In this document: piece after piece, positions 7,694 to 16,330 of the stretch
Numbering within the stretch: the stretch's first letter is position 1
How the letters are laid out: each line of letters starts with the position of its first letter
Source of the DNA: Phycisphaerales bacterium
GTDB lineage: Bacteria > Planctomycetota > Phycisphaerae > Phycisphaerales > UBA1924
NCBI GenBank assembly: GCA_017640485.1
Contig: JAEPQP010000007.1
Location: 1-45,650, forward strand
Direction of reading: 5' to 3'
DNA length: 45,650 bases
Made by a program: the position numbers and the translations under genes
Notes under the pieces: model-generated
Databases searched by the model: none
Told to the model about the DNA's origin: nothing
What the model saw: only the letters and a program-made list of their open reading frames with translations

Positions 7694-7862
7694 GGGAACA
7701 GCCCATCTGTACAAGCGAATAGGTTTCGGACTGCCATGCTGATGGTGTGGGTATGTGCAGGATCGGGCATGACCACACATCATCGCCTGTGCTCAGCTGC
7801 TTTGTGTGGAGCTGTGCGGTCGCATTGACCAAGGGACATCACACCCTATCTGGAGTTTGAAT

Positions 7863-8666
7863 ATGAAGAATCCGTGCGCGATCGCTGCGCTCATGCTGCT
7901 GGGGACTGGAGCATGTGCGGGCGTGGTCGATGACTTTGAAAGCTACACGCTGGGAGGTTCGCCCAGCGGGATTTGGCAAGACGCGTCAAGCTACATTGTG
8001 AATCCGAGCAATCCCGGACCAACTGTGGAGGTCATTACCACAACCGATGCGATGGGCAACGCGACCCAAGCCGTGCAGATCCAAGATGGGCTGGGCAGCT
8101 CAGGCGGGATCATCGGTCAGGTCCAGCACGCATCAATGCAACGGATGGAGATGGATGTCCGTCTCGATCAGATCGGGAACGGGAGTAACCCCAACTGGAT
8201 TGCAGCGACTGGATTTGCTCAGCTGACCGATCAGGATGACATCAATCGGATGCCACAAGCGTTCGTTTACGCCGACAAGAACTCATCACGCTTCCGCTTG
8301 TATGTCAGCAACAGCAACGGGAACACTGGATTCCGCGACTTTGGTCTGGGAGCACATTCCTGGGAACTCGATACCTGGTATCGGATCGGGTTGGGAGTGA
8401 ATAGTGAAACCGGTGTCTTTGAAGTCTCGATCGTCAACGCACAGACAGGTGAAGTGCTCGTCGATGTCCTGCGTGGATACAACGGCTGGAACAGCGACTT
8501 CGGTCAGTACGATCTTGCAGGCGTCATCGACGGCGAATACGGCTCAAATCTCGGGACAATCGCGAACATGGCATCGGTTGATAACTTCTCGTATGTCCCA
8601 TCGCCGGGAACAGCTCTGGCGCTCGGCGCATTGGGATTGTTCGCGTCCCATCGAAGACGAACATGA
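7863..8666 (+). CDS. PEP-CTERM-like exported protein
   Basis: The 267-aa product has an N-terminal signal peptide (MKNPCAIAALML, cleaving near ACAG) and a C-terminal sorting region. That region is a Val-Pro-Ser-Pro motif, a short hydrophobic segment and the basic tail HRRRT, the form seen in PEP-CTERM proteins handled by exosortase. The middle opens VVDDFESY and reads as a concanavalin/LamG-like beta-sandwich, which often binds carbohydrate, but no ligand can be assigned. GGAG at 7852-7855 supports ATG 7863. The protein is expected at the cell surface or in exopolysaccharide. No exosortase gene is present in the window. Confidence 0.78.
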   Translation: MKNPCAIAALMLLGTGACAGVVDDFESYTLGGSPSGIWQDASSYIVNPSNPGPTVEVITTTDAMGNATQAVQIQDGLGSSGGIIGQVQHASMQRMEMDVRLDQIGNGSNPNWIAATGFAQLTDQDDINRMPQAFVYADKNSSRFRLYVSNSNGNTGFRDFGLGAHSWELDTWYRIGLGVNSETGVFEVSIVNAQTGEVLVDVLRGYNGWNSDFGQYDLAGVIDGEYGSNLGTIANMASVDNFSYVPSPGTALALGALGLFASHRRRT

Positions 8667-8670
8667 GTGC

Positions 8671-9435
8671 TCAGAATGAATAAGGGTCGTTGACCAGCGC
8701 ACGACGGCGCATAATCGTGGGGGTCGGCATCGTCGTCGCTTCTTTGCACGCATCCGCGAGTGCCATCAAGAACTTCTCGTGTTCAGGGCACGCATCGAGA
8801 CGATCCAAAAAGTCATCCACCAACCACGCCGCGGGATCATCCGGTTCCCCGGCGTTCTTTGCATCCTCGATCGCTTGATCCCCGAGCTGCTCGCTCGCGT
8901 AGGTAAACCACGATGCGTCGATGATTTCGGGATTGCTCGGAGGTTCGATCCGGATACGAACGACACGCTCACCGACCCCAACGATCGGCCAGAGCCCGTT
9001 AGACATCTGCGGCTCGCGCGTTAGCACAAACACTGGCACCCCCGCGTTGTTCGCGGCTGTGCGGAACTGTCGAGCATCCGCGCCGACCAGATTCGGAGCA
9101 AACAGGTACGCCCCATGCTCGGGACCGTCCTGGAGATCTTCTCCAGAAGTGATGACCCGGATTGGTCCCGCTTCGATCGCTTCGAATCGCAGCCCGCGCT
9201 GCGCTTCGAGCATCGGCATGCAGATCCGACTCATCAGCTCGAAATCACCTCGTGACCGAGCGATCTGGAGCGCATCCCGGCACAGCATCGCTGCGTGCAG
9301 CCAATCACCGCTGCGCTGCGACTTCGCAGCGCTGAGCATGAGCACATCGATCTCGTCAGACGAGACGGCTCCATGATGACCGGATGGTTGAGCAGACGAT
9401 GACAAGGTGTGTTCCTCTCTCCAGACACCCCGCAT
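8671..9435 (-). CDS. hypothetical protein, last gene of the GT2/LAB_N operon
   Basis: I recognise no named family in this 254-aa protein. Residues ~30-80 look alpha-helical and TPR-like (WLHAAMLCRDALQIARSRGDF). The middle (about 90-170) looks like a SseB-type fold with short beta strands (GAYLFAPNLVGADARQFRTAANNAGVPVFVLTRE is a strand-helix-strand stretch shown in part). There is no signal peptide or membrane segment. It starts 26 nt after the 210-aa gene and is likely cotranscribed with it. The ATG at 9435 lacks an SD. TTG at 9405 has AGAGAGG 8 nt upstream and may be the true start, giving 244 aa. Confidence 0.62.
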   Translation of the reverse strand: MRGVWREEHTLSSSAQPSGHHGAVSSDEIDVLMLSAAKSQRSGDWLHAAMLCRDALQIARSRGDFELMSRICMPMLEAQRGLRFEAIEAGPIRVITSGEDLQDGPEHGAYLFAPNLVGADARQFRTAANNAGVPVFVLTREPQMSNGLWPIVGVGERVVRIRIEPPSNPEIIDASWFTYASEQLGDQAIEDAKNAGEPDDPAAWLVDDFLDRLDACPEHEKFLMALADACKEATTMPTPTIMRRRALVNDPYSF

Positions 9436-9461
9436 GACTTGTCATGATCGATGCGGGAAGC

Positions 9462-10094
9462 TCAAGACGGCGGCTCGCTCGTAGAAGGACCACTCCGCGG
9501 CAGGGTATCCACAATCAGAGCACCCAACAGCGCAGACCATTTGGTCGCAAGCTCTTCCAGATCATACTCGATCACATCCCCGAGCGAAGACCAATCTTCG
9601 TTTTGGAGCGTTTCTCGGACTTCTGAAAGGGCTGTGGACAGCGATTGAACAATCTCGGATCCATGCTCGCTCCCTATCTGGACGCTCTGGATGTCAAGAT
9701 TGGTAATTTGGGTAATCTGGTCAGCCATGTCCCGGATCGCTTGCCAGCCCTCGAGGATCGAGCGGAGCGTCTCCATCGAGTCACCCAGTTCTCCTGATCG
9801 GATCTGCTGAGCGCACTGAGCTTGATCCGCTTTGAGCAGCTCGATCGAGTCGATCGCGGTGTTGATCGACTCGTTGACCATCGATCGGGTATCCGCTGTT
9901 GTGAACCGGAGTTCCTCGATCGGTCCGAGCGTTTCGGGGGTGTCGCCGTAGAGTTCGTCCGGCGCGGGCTGTCCATCAACGAGGATGTCCACGATGAGTC
10001 GGCCAGCATTTTCCGCGTGGAGTCGTGCCTGCTCGATCGCTTCCCCGATGTCGGGGGCGTCGGAGAGTTGTGTGTTGTCGATCCAGATCTGCAT
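9462..10094 (-). CDS. hypothetical helical protein
   Basis: The 210-aa product is not a family I recognise. The first ~75 residues (MQIWIDNTQLSD onward) form a mixed alpha/beta domain. Residues ~80-185 are long amphipathic helices rich in Ile, Leu, Gln and Ser, resembling a helical bundle or coiled coil. There is no signal peptide or membrane segment. GGAG with a 5-nt spacer supports the ATG at 10094. It lies 27 nt after the LAB_N gene and 26 nt before the 254-aa gene, so it belongs to the same four-gene operon. The context might suggest envelope or motility roles, but nothing in the sequence decides it. Confidence 0.65.
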   Translation of the reverse strand: MQIWIDNTQLSDAPDIGEAIEQARLHAENAGRLIVDILVDGQPAPDELYGDTPETLGPIEELRFTTADTRSMVNESINTAIDSIELLKADQAQCAQQIRSGELGDSMETLRSILEGWQAIRDMADQITQITNLDIQSVQIGSEHGSEIVQSLSTALSEVRETLQNEDWSSLGDVIEYDLEELATKWSALLGALIVDTLPRSGPSTSEPPS

Positions 10095-10121
10095 ATGAAC
10101 TCCAAGAGCACAGGTGGGTAT

Positions 10122-10724
10122 TCAAGAAGGAGTCGGCTGGGGCGCAACCTTCGCTCGAGTCTTTTCTTTATTCAAGAGTCTGAGGTTGCGAGCGTAAATT
10201 ACGATCCCGGTCGATTGACCCATCACTCCAACAATATCGACGCGCCAGACGAAGTAGGTGAACAGACACACGCCTCCGATGAAACTAAACCACCAGAAAA
10301 TCTCGGGGACCGTCGAGACCTGCGATCGTTCCGAGATGATCCACTGGATAAACATGCGTCCAAAGAACGCGGCCTGTCCGACGAGCCCGATCATCACCCA
10401 CCCGAATGTACCCCAAGTGGTGATGTTAAAGAACCCGAGCAGATGCCGCTCGAGCGCGTGGCGCGCGTTCCACTCCGCGACCTGCTGAGAGATGAAATGG
10501 TCGAGCTCGATCGGGTCATAGAACGCGTCGGATCGCAAACGCGCCGGAGCGACCACCCGGTACTCCAAATCTCCATCCGGAGTATGCGAGCGATCGAGCA
10601 TGATCTCGATCGCGCCGACAGAAATGGTCAGATCCGTCGCAGAGCGTGCCAGCGCTGGTTGGAGCACGAGCCACATCCCCAGAAACACAAGGAGCACCAT
10701 CGCGATGATCGGTCCAGGCTTCAT
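10122..10724 (-). CDS. LAB_N (lipid A biosynthesis N-terminal) membrane protein
   Basis: The 200-aa product has an N-terminal membrane anchor (residues 5-25) and an extracytoplasmic stretch to ~95. Next comes a LAB_N domain (about 100-180) with three hydrophobic helices and the characteristic GQAAFFGRMFIQWIISERSQ, then FWWFSFIGG and GIVIYARN. LAB_N occurs at the N-terminus of some LpxB proteins and as a stand-alone partner of GT2 glycosyltransferases. No LpxB catalytic domain follows. Its ATG overlaps the stop of the upstream GT2 gene by 4 nt, so the two are translationally coupled. A role in making or flipping a polyprenyl- or lipid-linked sugar is likely but inferred. Confidence 0.87.
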   Translation of the reverse strand: MKPGPIIAMVLLVFLGMWLVLQPALARSATDLTISVGAIEIMLDRSHTPDGDLEYRVVAPARLRSDAFYDPIELDHFISQQVAEWNARHALERHLLGFFNITTWGTFGWVMIGLVGQAAFFGRMFIQWIISERSQVSTVPEIFWWFSFIGGVCLFTYFVWRVDIVGVMGQSTGIVIYARNLRLLNKEKTRAKVAPQPTPS

Positions 10725-11605
10725 GCGTTGAGCGTCTCCGATTCACGACGAGAGGTTGGGTCCTGGGGGGTTGGGTCCTGAGCAGTGGGGGACAGGGATT
10801 CATGGGTCAGTTCGATCGAGGTCACCGGACGACGACGCGAGCGCATCCAACGGATCGCGAAGAGATCGATCAGACCCGGGAGTGCCCGTTTCGTGATCCC
10901 CATCCCATACTTCGGTTCCCCGGCGTGCCGATTTCGGTGATTCACAGGGATCTCAACAACCGCGTATCCAAGATGACGAGCGGTCGCGGGGATAAACCGG
11001 TGCGCCCCCTTAAACTCAAGCGGGAGCTTGAGCGCGATCTCTCGCTTCATGATCCGCAGCGAGCATCCCGTGTCGGTGATCGTGTCACCGAGGACCATCA
11101 GCCGGAACTTGCGTCCGACCCACGATCCAAACTGACGGATCTTCGCATCGCCTTGGCTCCGAACCTGCGATCGGTCGCCCTGGACAAAGTCTGCGTTCGA
11201 TGATTCGAGCAGTTCGAGCATTTTGGGCAGATCCGCTGGATCGTTCTGAAGGTCCGCGTCGAGCGTCGCGACGAGTCGTCCCCGAGCAGATCTGAATCCG
11301 GCATGGAACGCCGCGGATTGGCCGTGCCCGGATCCGGATGGCGTATTGGTCATGGACACACAGCGGACCCATGGACGATCAGTCTGGTGAGCGAGGATTT
11401 TCTCGCGTGTCTGATCGGTCGATCCATCGTCCACAATGATGAACTCGAAGCGGATCTGGAGGGGTTCGAGCGCCGCTCCGACCTCTTCGATGAGCAGGTC
11501 GATGTTCTCGTCTTCGTTGTGAGCAGGCGCAAGAACAGAGAGCTCGATATCCGAGTGATTCAAGATCGAGTCGTCTGATTTCACTTCTGTGCGGGTTCTG
11601 TCCAT
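10721..11605 (-). CDS. GT2 family glycosyltransferase, DPM1/ArnC-like
   Basis: This 294-aa family 2 glycosyltransferase starts its GT-A domain at ELSVLAPAHNED (residues 21-32). It has the nucleotide-binding VDDGSTD (58-64) and the metal-binding LDADLQNDP, and it resembles polyprenyl-phosphate mannose, glucose or aminoarabinose synthases. No clear C-terminal transmembrane pair is seen, so the downstream LAB_N protein may supply the membrane partner. It is the first gene of the four-gene minus-strand operon and diverges from the ferredoxin gene. The donor sugar cannot be read from the sequence. Confidence 0.88.
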   Translation of the reverse strand: MDRTRTEVKSDDSILNHSDIELSVLAPAHNEDENIDLLIEEVGAALEPLQIRFEFIIVDDGSTDQTREKILAHQTDRPWVRCVSMTNTPSGSGHGQSAAFHAGFRSARGRLVATLDADLQNDPADLPKMLELLESSNADFVQGDRSQVRSQGDAKIRQFGSWVGRKFRLMVLGDTITDTGCSLRIMKREIALKLPLEFKGAHRFIPATARHLGYAVVEIPVNHRNRHAGEPKYGMGITKRALPGLIDLFAIRWMRSRRRPVTSIELTHESLSPTAQDPTPQDPTSRRESETLNA

Positions 11606-11697
11606 CGGGTTCTCGTCATCGACACTCGAAAGCGTGCGCCGTCTATCCTAGAGTGTTGGCCCAGCGCAGGCTTCACAAAGGACGGAGATCAACGCAT

Positions 11698-12099
11698 ATG
11701 CACTTCCACGAAGACGAAAATGTTGGCCCGCAGACCGTTCCGGTCCGCATCATCCTCGAAAACCCGGAAGAACTCAACGAGGACGGATCCGACAAAGCCG
11801 AGCATGAACTCATGGCCGCGAAGGGCGAGCACCTGCTCAATCTCGCGCTGAGAAACCACATCAACATCGAGCATTCCTGCGGCGGGGTCTGCGCCTGCTC
11901 GACCTGTCATGTGTATGTCGAGGAAGGTATGGATTCGCTCAGCGAAGCCGAGGAAGACGAGGATGATCGCGTCGAAGAAGCGCCGGGACTCCAGATCAAC
12001 TCGAGACTCTGCTGCCAGTGCGAAGTCGAAGGCGACGGCCCGATCGTGATCCGCGTCCCAGCCTGGAACCGGAATGCGGTCAAGGAAGTGCCTCACTAG
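11698..12099 (+). CDS. fdx: ISC-type 2Fe-2S ferredoxin
   Basis: The 133-aa protein is a plant/adrenodoxin-fold ferredoxin of the ISC assembly type. The motif HSCGGVCACSTCH gives cluster ligands Cys61, Cys67 and Cys70. SRLCCQC supplies the fourth, Cys106, by alignment with SRLSCQA of the Escherichia coli protein. Extra cysteines 65, 105 and 108 are present. An N-terminal extension of ~13 residues and an acidic insert (EAEEDEDD) are additions. Its likely role is electron donation for iron-sulfur cluster assembly. No isc or suf genes are adjacent. GGAG at 11684-11687 supports the start. Confidence 0.88.
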   Translation: MHFHEDENVGPQTVPVRIILENPEELNEDGSDKAEHELMAAKGEHLLNLALRNHINIEHSCGGVCACSTCHVYVEEGMDSLSEAEEDEDDRVEEAPGLQINSRLCCQCEVEGDGPIVIRVPAWNRNAVKEVPH

Positions 12100-12144
12100 C
12101 ACCAATCCAGCACGCCGAGGGTGGAGATGATCTATCCTATCGGT

Positions 12145-13734
12145 ATGAAGAATCCATCAAAGATCCTGTTTACTGCAATCTCCTTGCTTGCGATGTTGAT
12201 TGTTGTTTCATGCTCTACATCATCAAATGAAGAGAAACAGGAATCACAGGAGTCTGTAGATTGGATGATGAATCCCGTTTGGGCATTCATGAGTGTCGAG
12301 GTCCCCAAGCCTGAGGACCTCGACGGCGCGAAGGGGTTCGGTCTGGTCATCACCAACTCCGACTTCGATGATCCCGGCGATGGGTTCTCGTGGGACGAGC
12401 CCAACCATCCCAACGCGATCGGGATCGGTTTCGATGTCCATAACCCACCCCCGACGGACATCGAGCCCGACGAGAACGGGCGCGTGATGGGATGGTTCGA
12501 CGAGTTCGGGAACTGGTACGATCGTCCGCAGCGTGAAGTCTCGATCCATGTGGATGGACAGGAGCGGATCAATGTCCTGTCTCCCGTGGAGTTCCGGACT
12601 GGAGAACAGGTCGATATCGCGGTCCAACTCAACTATGTCACCGGCGGGGCGCACATTCTCGTGCTTATCAACGGACAGGTCGTCATCGACGACATGCTCT
12701 GGGGTATTCGCGCTGGTCTGTGCTCGCTGACAAGCGGGACGATCGGTGATTCCATCAAGATCAAAACAATGCGGATCATGGATCATGAGCTCAAGCAGGT
12801 TGACTACCAAGAGCCGGTACGTGTTCCTGTGTTCGAGGAGGAACTTCTCACCAACGCCGCGTGGCTCAAGTCTGAAGTTGATTTCTCAGAAATTCCAGAA
12901 CAGGTCGGCCGAGTCATCGCAACGCTCACGCTCTCCGAACCCGAGATGGGATACGACCACTGGGACAAAAAAGGCACAATAGGGCTCCGTATGCCATCGA
13001 CCATCGATGATGAAGGCAAGGAGATCAAGGGAGAACGATTCGAGGTCTTCCGCTTCATCACGCCCTACCGGCGCGGATGGACATGGCACATGGATGTGAC
13101 GGATCTGCTCCCGCTATTCAAAGATGCTCGTGAGTTTGATGCGCACATCGGGACCTACATGAAGGGGTGGCTCGTGAGTTTCGATCTGGACTTCTATCCC
13201 GGAGAGCTTGATCGCACCCCAGTCAAGGTGGTCAATCTCTGGAACGGGAACGCGGATATCGGAGATCCTGAGAAGCCGGTCGAGGAGTTCTATGTTCCCC
13301 GCGAGATTGAGGTTCCCGATGGGACCACACACGCCCGCGTGCGAGCAACCGTCACCGGGCACGGCATGTTCCCCAACTCCAAGAACGCCGGGGAGTTCAT
13401 GCCGATCTGGAGAACGATGACGATCAGCAGCGGATCCAACGGTGGAGATGTGCTGGGACAAGATTTCATCAGCATGTCCGAGCGGAACCATCTCTGGAAA
13501 ACGGATGTGTACCTGAACCCATGCAGGCCACAAGGCGGGACTTGGAAGTTCGATCGCTCTGGATGGGCGCCGGGAGACAAGGTCGAGCCTTGGATCGTGG
13601 ATGTGCAGCCTGAGTTTTTGTTCGGCGAGCAGATCACAGTCGAGTATGAACTCGACGAATACCTCAACGAGGGGCGCGGCGAAACCTGGGCGCCGCACCA
13701 CTGGACCGATGCGGTCGTGGTCTTCTACAAATAA
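12145..13734 (+). CDS. lipoprotein with PNGase F-like domains
   Basis: This 529-aa lipoprotein has a lipobox LIVVSC with Cys23 as the lipidated residue. Residues ~45-215 resemble a lectin/LamG-like beta-sandwich. The rest resembles the two jelly rolls of peptide-N-glycosidase F, which releases N-glycans from asparagine. The N-terminal one shows DHWDKKGTIGL (271-281), matching the region of the catalytic Asp. The C-terminal one shows TGHG (404-407), GEF (416-418) and NPCRPQGGTW (458-467) followed by RSGW. ATG 12145 gives a perfect lipoprotein signal and has TATCCT 6 nt upstream, suggesting a leaderless transcript. ATG 12127 with GAGG upstream is the alternative. Activity on glycoprotein is inference. 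Confidence 0.82.
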   Translation: MKNPSKILFTAISLLAMLIVVSCSTSSNEEKQESQESVDWMMNPVWAFMSVEVPKPEDLDGAKGFGLVITNSDFDDPGDGFSWDEPNHPNAIGIGFDVHNPPPTDIEPDENGRVMGWFDEFGNWYDRPQREVSIHVDGQERINVLSPVEFRTGEQVDIAVQLNYVTGGAHILVLINGQVVIDDMLWGIRAGLCSLTSGTIGDSIKIKTMRIMDHELKQVDYQEPVRVPVFEEELLTNAAWLKSEVDFSEIPEQVGRVIATLTLSEPEMGYDHWDKKGTIGLRMPSTIDDEGKEIKGERFEVFRFITPYRRGWTWHMDVTDLLPLFKDAREFDAHIGTYMKGWLVSFDLDFYPGELDRTPVKVVNLWNGNADIGDPEKPVEEFYVPREIEVPDGTTHARVRATVTGHGMFPNSKNAGEFMPIWRTMTISSGSNGGDVLGQDFISMSERNHLWKTDVYLNPCRPQGGTWKFDRSGWAPGDKVEPWIVDVQPEFLFGEQITVEYELDEYLNEGRGETWAPHHWTDAVVVFYK

Positions 13735-13782
13735 TCACCCGTAGTTTGCTCTCAAAGCGCAATCCCCCACCAGAAAGTCTCC

Positions 13783-14505
13783 ATGGCTCAGCAACGCAAA
13801 CTCCACGACAAGTACTTCAAGCTCGCCAAGCGCGAGGGGTATGTCGCACGCTCGGCGTACAAACTCCTCGAGATCCAGAAGCGGCGCAAGCTCATCCGCA
13901 AAGGGGACCGGGTCCTCGATCTTGGTTGTGCGCCCGGTTCATGGATGCAGGTCGCCGAGCAGATCGTCGGGGAAGAGGGGCTGGTGGTCGGGATCGACCT
14001 CCAAGCGATGAAGATCGATCTGGGACCCAACTCCCGAACCGTCCAAGGCGATTTCACTGAAGTCGATATCTCGGAGCTGCTCCCTCCCAAAGTGATGCAT
14101 CAGAAAGTTGTGTTCGATCTGCCCGAAGATCAGCAGCCCGAACCCGAACTGATCCAGCCGTTGTTTGATGTCGTGATGTCCGACATGGCGCCATCAACAA
14201 CCGGACACGGCGACCACTTCATGTCAGAGCGCCTCTGCCAAGTGATTGTCGATGAACTCCCCAACCTGCTCCGAAAGAACGGGAACTGCACGATGAAAGT
14301 CCTTGAAGGAGAGACCTTCCCTCAGCTGCTCAAACGCGTTCGTCGATGCTTCCGGGTCGCGGGCGCGATCAAACCCGACGCGTGCAGAGATGTCTCGCGC
14401 GAGACCTACATCTTCGGAATCGGTTTCCGGCCCGATCGTGTGCACCAGAAGAGTGAGAGCGATCAACCCAAGCCATTGACACCACCACCGGGTTGGGGGT
14501 CCTGA
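13783..14505 (+). CDS. rlmE: 23S rRNA (uridine-2'-O) methyltransferase RlmE
   Basis: This 240-aa FtsJ/RlmE-type enzyme methylates the 2'-O of U2552 (E. coli numbering) in the A-loop of 23S rRNA, using S-adenosylmethionine. The SAM-binding motif is DLGCAPGSW (46-54). The catalytic tetrad is K27 (RSAYK), D134 (SDMAPS), K172 (MKVLEG) and E207 (SRETY). An insert of ~20 residues rich in Pro, Glu and Gln (about 104-125) precedes the SDMAP strand, unlike the E. coli protein. It lies 3 nt upstream of the BatA-like gene, so the two are probably cotranscribed although functionally unrelated. Confidence 0.95.
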   Translation: MAQQRKLHDKYFKLAKREGYVARSAYKLLEIQKRRKLIRKGDRVLDLGCAPGSWMQVAEQIVGEEGLVVGIDLQAMKIDLGPNSRTVQGDFTEVDISELLPPKVMHQKVVFDLPEDQQPEPELIQPLFDVVMSDMAPSTTGHGDHFMSERLCQVIVDELPNLLRKNGNCTMKVLEGETFPQLLKRVRRCFRVAGAIKPDACRDVSRETYIFGIGFRPDRVHQKSESDQPKPLTPPPGWGS

Positions 14506-14508
14506 CCG

Positions 14509-16323
14509 ATGGGGTTCCTCGAACCCATCGCAGGGATCGTTGCGGGTTCCATCGGTTGTGTGCTGGTCCTGTTGTTCTGGATGCTCAGACTGCGACGGAA
14601 GCCCGTCCGAGTGTCATCCACGATGCTCTGGAAGCGATCGATCCGCGATCTTGAGGGAAACATCCCCTGGCAGCGCGTCAAGCCTTCAACACTCCTCTTC
14701 CTCCAACTCCTCGCGGTGATCCTGCTCGCGATCGCGATCGCTAGGCCGTTCACTGAAGGCACGGACTGGTCGAACACCAGCGGCGAGGTCGTTGTGCTCA
14801 TTGACGCGGGCGCTTCGATGCAGACGATGGTCAACGACTCTGGAGACACCCGCTTGGATCTCGCGAAGGACAACGCGATCGATGTCGTTCGTTCCATCGG
14901 TTCCCGATCCTCCTCCGCTCGATTCCGGGTATTCCGCGTCGGACCCGAGACCAGACAGATGACCAGCGCCCCGGTTTCGTGGAGACAAGCACGCGGCGCG
15001 ATCGAATCGATCCAGCCAAGCGATGTCGGGAGTGATCTCGCATCAGCGATCACACTCGCCAACCTGAGTGTCTCGGATACGCAGCAATCGGATTCGGATG
15101 ATGAGCCCAGCGAAGGGACACCTCAAGCGGTCACGCTGTTCGCGTTCACCGATTCCTCGATCGACGATCCAGCGGTCCGGGTCATCCGTCCAATCGAGCA
15201 ACTCAATGAAGATTGGGACGCAGGGAATCTCGGGATTGTGCTGGTCGGGGCGCAGCGTGATGTGATCGACCCAGCGCAGTGCAGGGTCTTTGTGACTGTT
15301 GCCGGGGATATCGGGGATCAGGGATCGGTGGGGGTGACGATCCGTGCACGCGTCGATGCAGAGGTGCTCGCGTCGCAGTCCGTAGCGCTCGAACCCGACA
15401 GCAACGGGGAAGCTGAAGCAGCGGCTACGCTCGTGCTGGAACTGGATCGATCGGGGATCATCGAGCTCGAACTCTCGCGTCCCGATGTGTTCATGATCGA
15501 CAACAGCGCGTGGATCCATATGCCCGACCCGACCCCCATCCTGACCACAGTGGTCGCGCGCGATGGACTCGCGGATCCGCTGCTCGTGGATGTTGTGCGT
15601 GCTTCCACACGAGGCGAAGTCCGTGTGATCGCTCCAGAGGAATCCGTTGAGAGCGCGACCGGATTGATGATCTTCGATCGTGTCCCTCGTCCAGAGCGTT
15701 TACTGCTCCCGAGCATTCAGATCGGCTCCAGCGAATCCAACGAGTCTGCATCGATCCGCAGAGTGCTTGGCTGGGATCGCGGGCATCCGTTGATGCAAGA
15801 TGTCGAGCTTGGACGACTCCGATACACGATCCCGGATCTCGATCGTCCACAAGCGGGGTCTGATGTTCAGGTCATCGCACGCGATGAATCGGGTCCAGTG
15901 ATAATCGAAACAGCACAATCCGGCGTTCGTCACATCTGGATCGGGTTCTCGATCGAGGACTCAAACTGGGGGGTCCAGCTCTCGATGCCGATCTTCTTTG
16001 CCAATGCTGTTCAGCGGCTGCTTCCCGGGACCAGCGGCTCTGGAGTGGTGTACCGAACCGGGATTGATGCACAGCAGGTCGGACTCACTGATGGATCCGA
16101 TGACCCGATCGGATACTCGCTGCTCGATCGCGCCGAGACTCTTCGTGCCGGACCTGTGCTTGATCGCGAAGCAACGCAGAGCGATGGCCGCGATGACCCA
16201 ATGGGATCGATGCGAGACGGGATCGCGGGACGCGTGGAACTCTGGAGATGGTTCGTGCTCGCAGGATTGGGAGTGCTGATCCTGGAGTGGACGCTGGATC
16301 TGCTTAGGAGACGCTTGATCTAG
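14509..16323 (+). CDS. BatA-like protein with VWA domain
   Basis: The 604-aa protein starts with the BatA-type N-terminal region. It has a membrane helix at ~8-27, the basic stretch RLRRKPVRVSS and a second helix at ~60-80 ending AIARP. A von Willebrand A domain follows with the metal-site sequence DAGAS (99-103) in place of DxSxS, so the first serine is Gly. The large middle region (about 250-570) is extracytoplasmic and beta-rich. A third helix near 580-597 ends in a basic tail. Bat proteins work with MoxR ATPases in envelope stress or complex assembly, and MoxR is encoded at 6592. The altered metal site may weaken ion binding. Confidence 0.83.
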   Translation: MGFLEPIAGIVAGSIGCVLVLLFWMLRLRRKPVRVSSTMLWKRSIRDLEGNIPWQRVKPSTLLFLQLLAVILLAIAIARPFTEGTDWSNTSGEVVVLIDAGASMQTMVNDSGDTRLDLAKDNAIDVVRSIGSRSSSARFRVFRVGPETRQMTSAPVSWRQARGAIESIQPSDVGSDLASAITLANLSVSDTQQSDSDDEPSEGTPQAVTLFAFTDSSIDDPAVRVIRPIEQLNEDWDAGNLGIVLVGAQRDVIDPAQCRVFVTVAGDIGDQGSVGVTIRARVDAEVLASQSVALEPDSNGEAEAAATLVLELDRSGIIELELSRPDVFMIDNSAWIHMPDPTPILTTVVARDGLADPLLVDVVRASTRGEVRVIAPEESVESATGLMIFDRVPRPERLLLPSIQIGSSESNESASIRRVLGWDRGHPLMQDVELGRLRYTIPDLDRPQAGSDVQVIARDESGPVIIETAQSGVRHIWIGFSIEDSNWGVQLSMPIFFANAVQRLLPGTSGSGVVYRTGIDAQQVGLTDGSDDPIGYSLLDRAETLRAGPVLDREATQSDGRDDPMGSMRDGIAGRVELWRWFVLAGLGVLILEWTLDLLRRRLI

Positions 16324-16330
16324 CGTGCGA

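Noticed and set aside
9822-10781. 319-codon plus-strand frame opposite the LAB_N gene
   Set aside because: Composition is that of an antisense frame (Asp/Arg/His rich), and the minus-strand genes have motifs and SD sites.
11619-11649. TCGACA and TATCCT as a ferredoxin promoter
   Set aside because: The 19-nt spacing is poor and the -35 differs from consensus at a key base; not strong enough to list as a feature.
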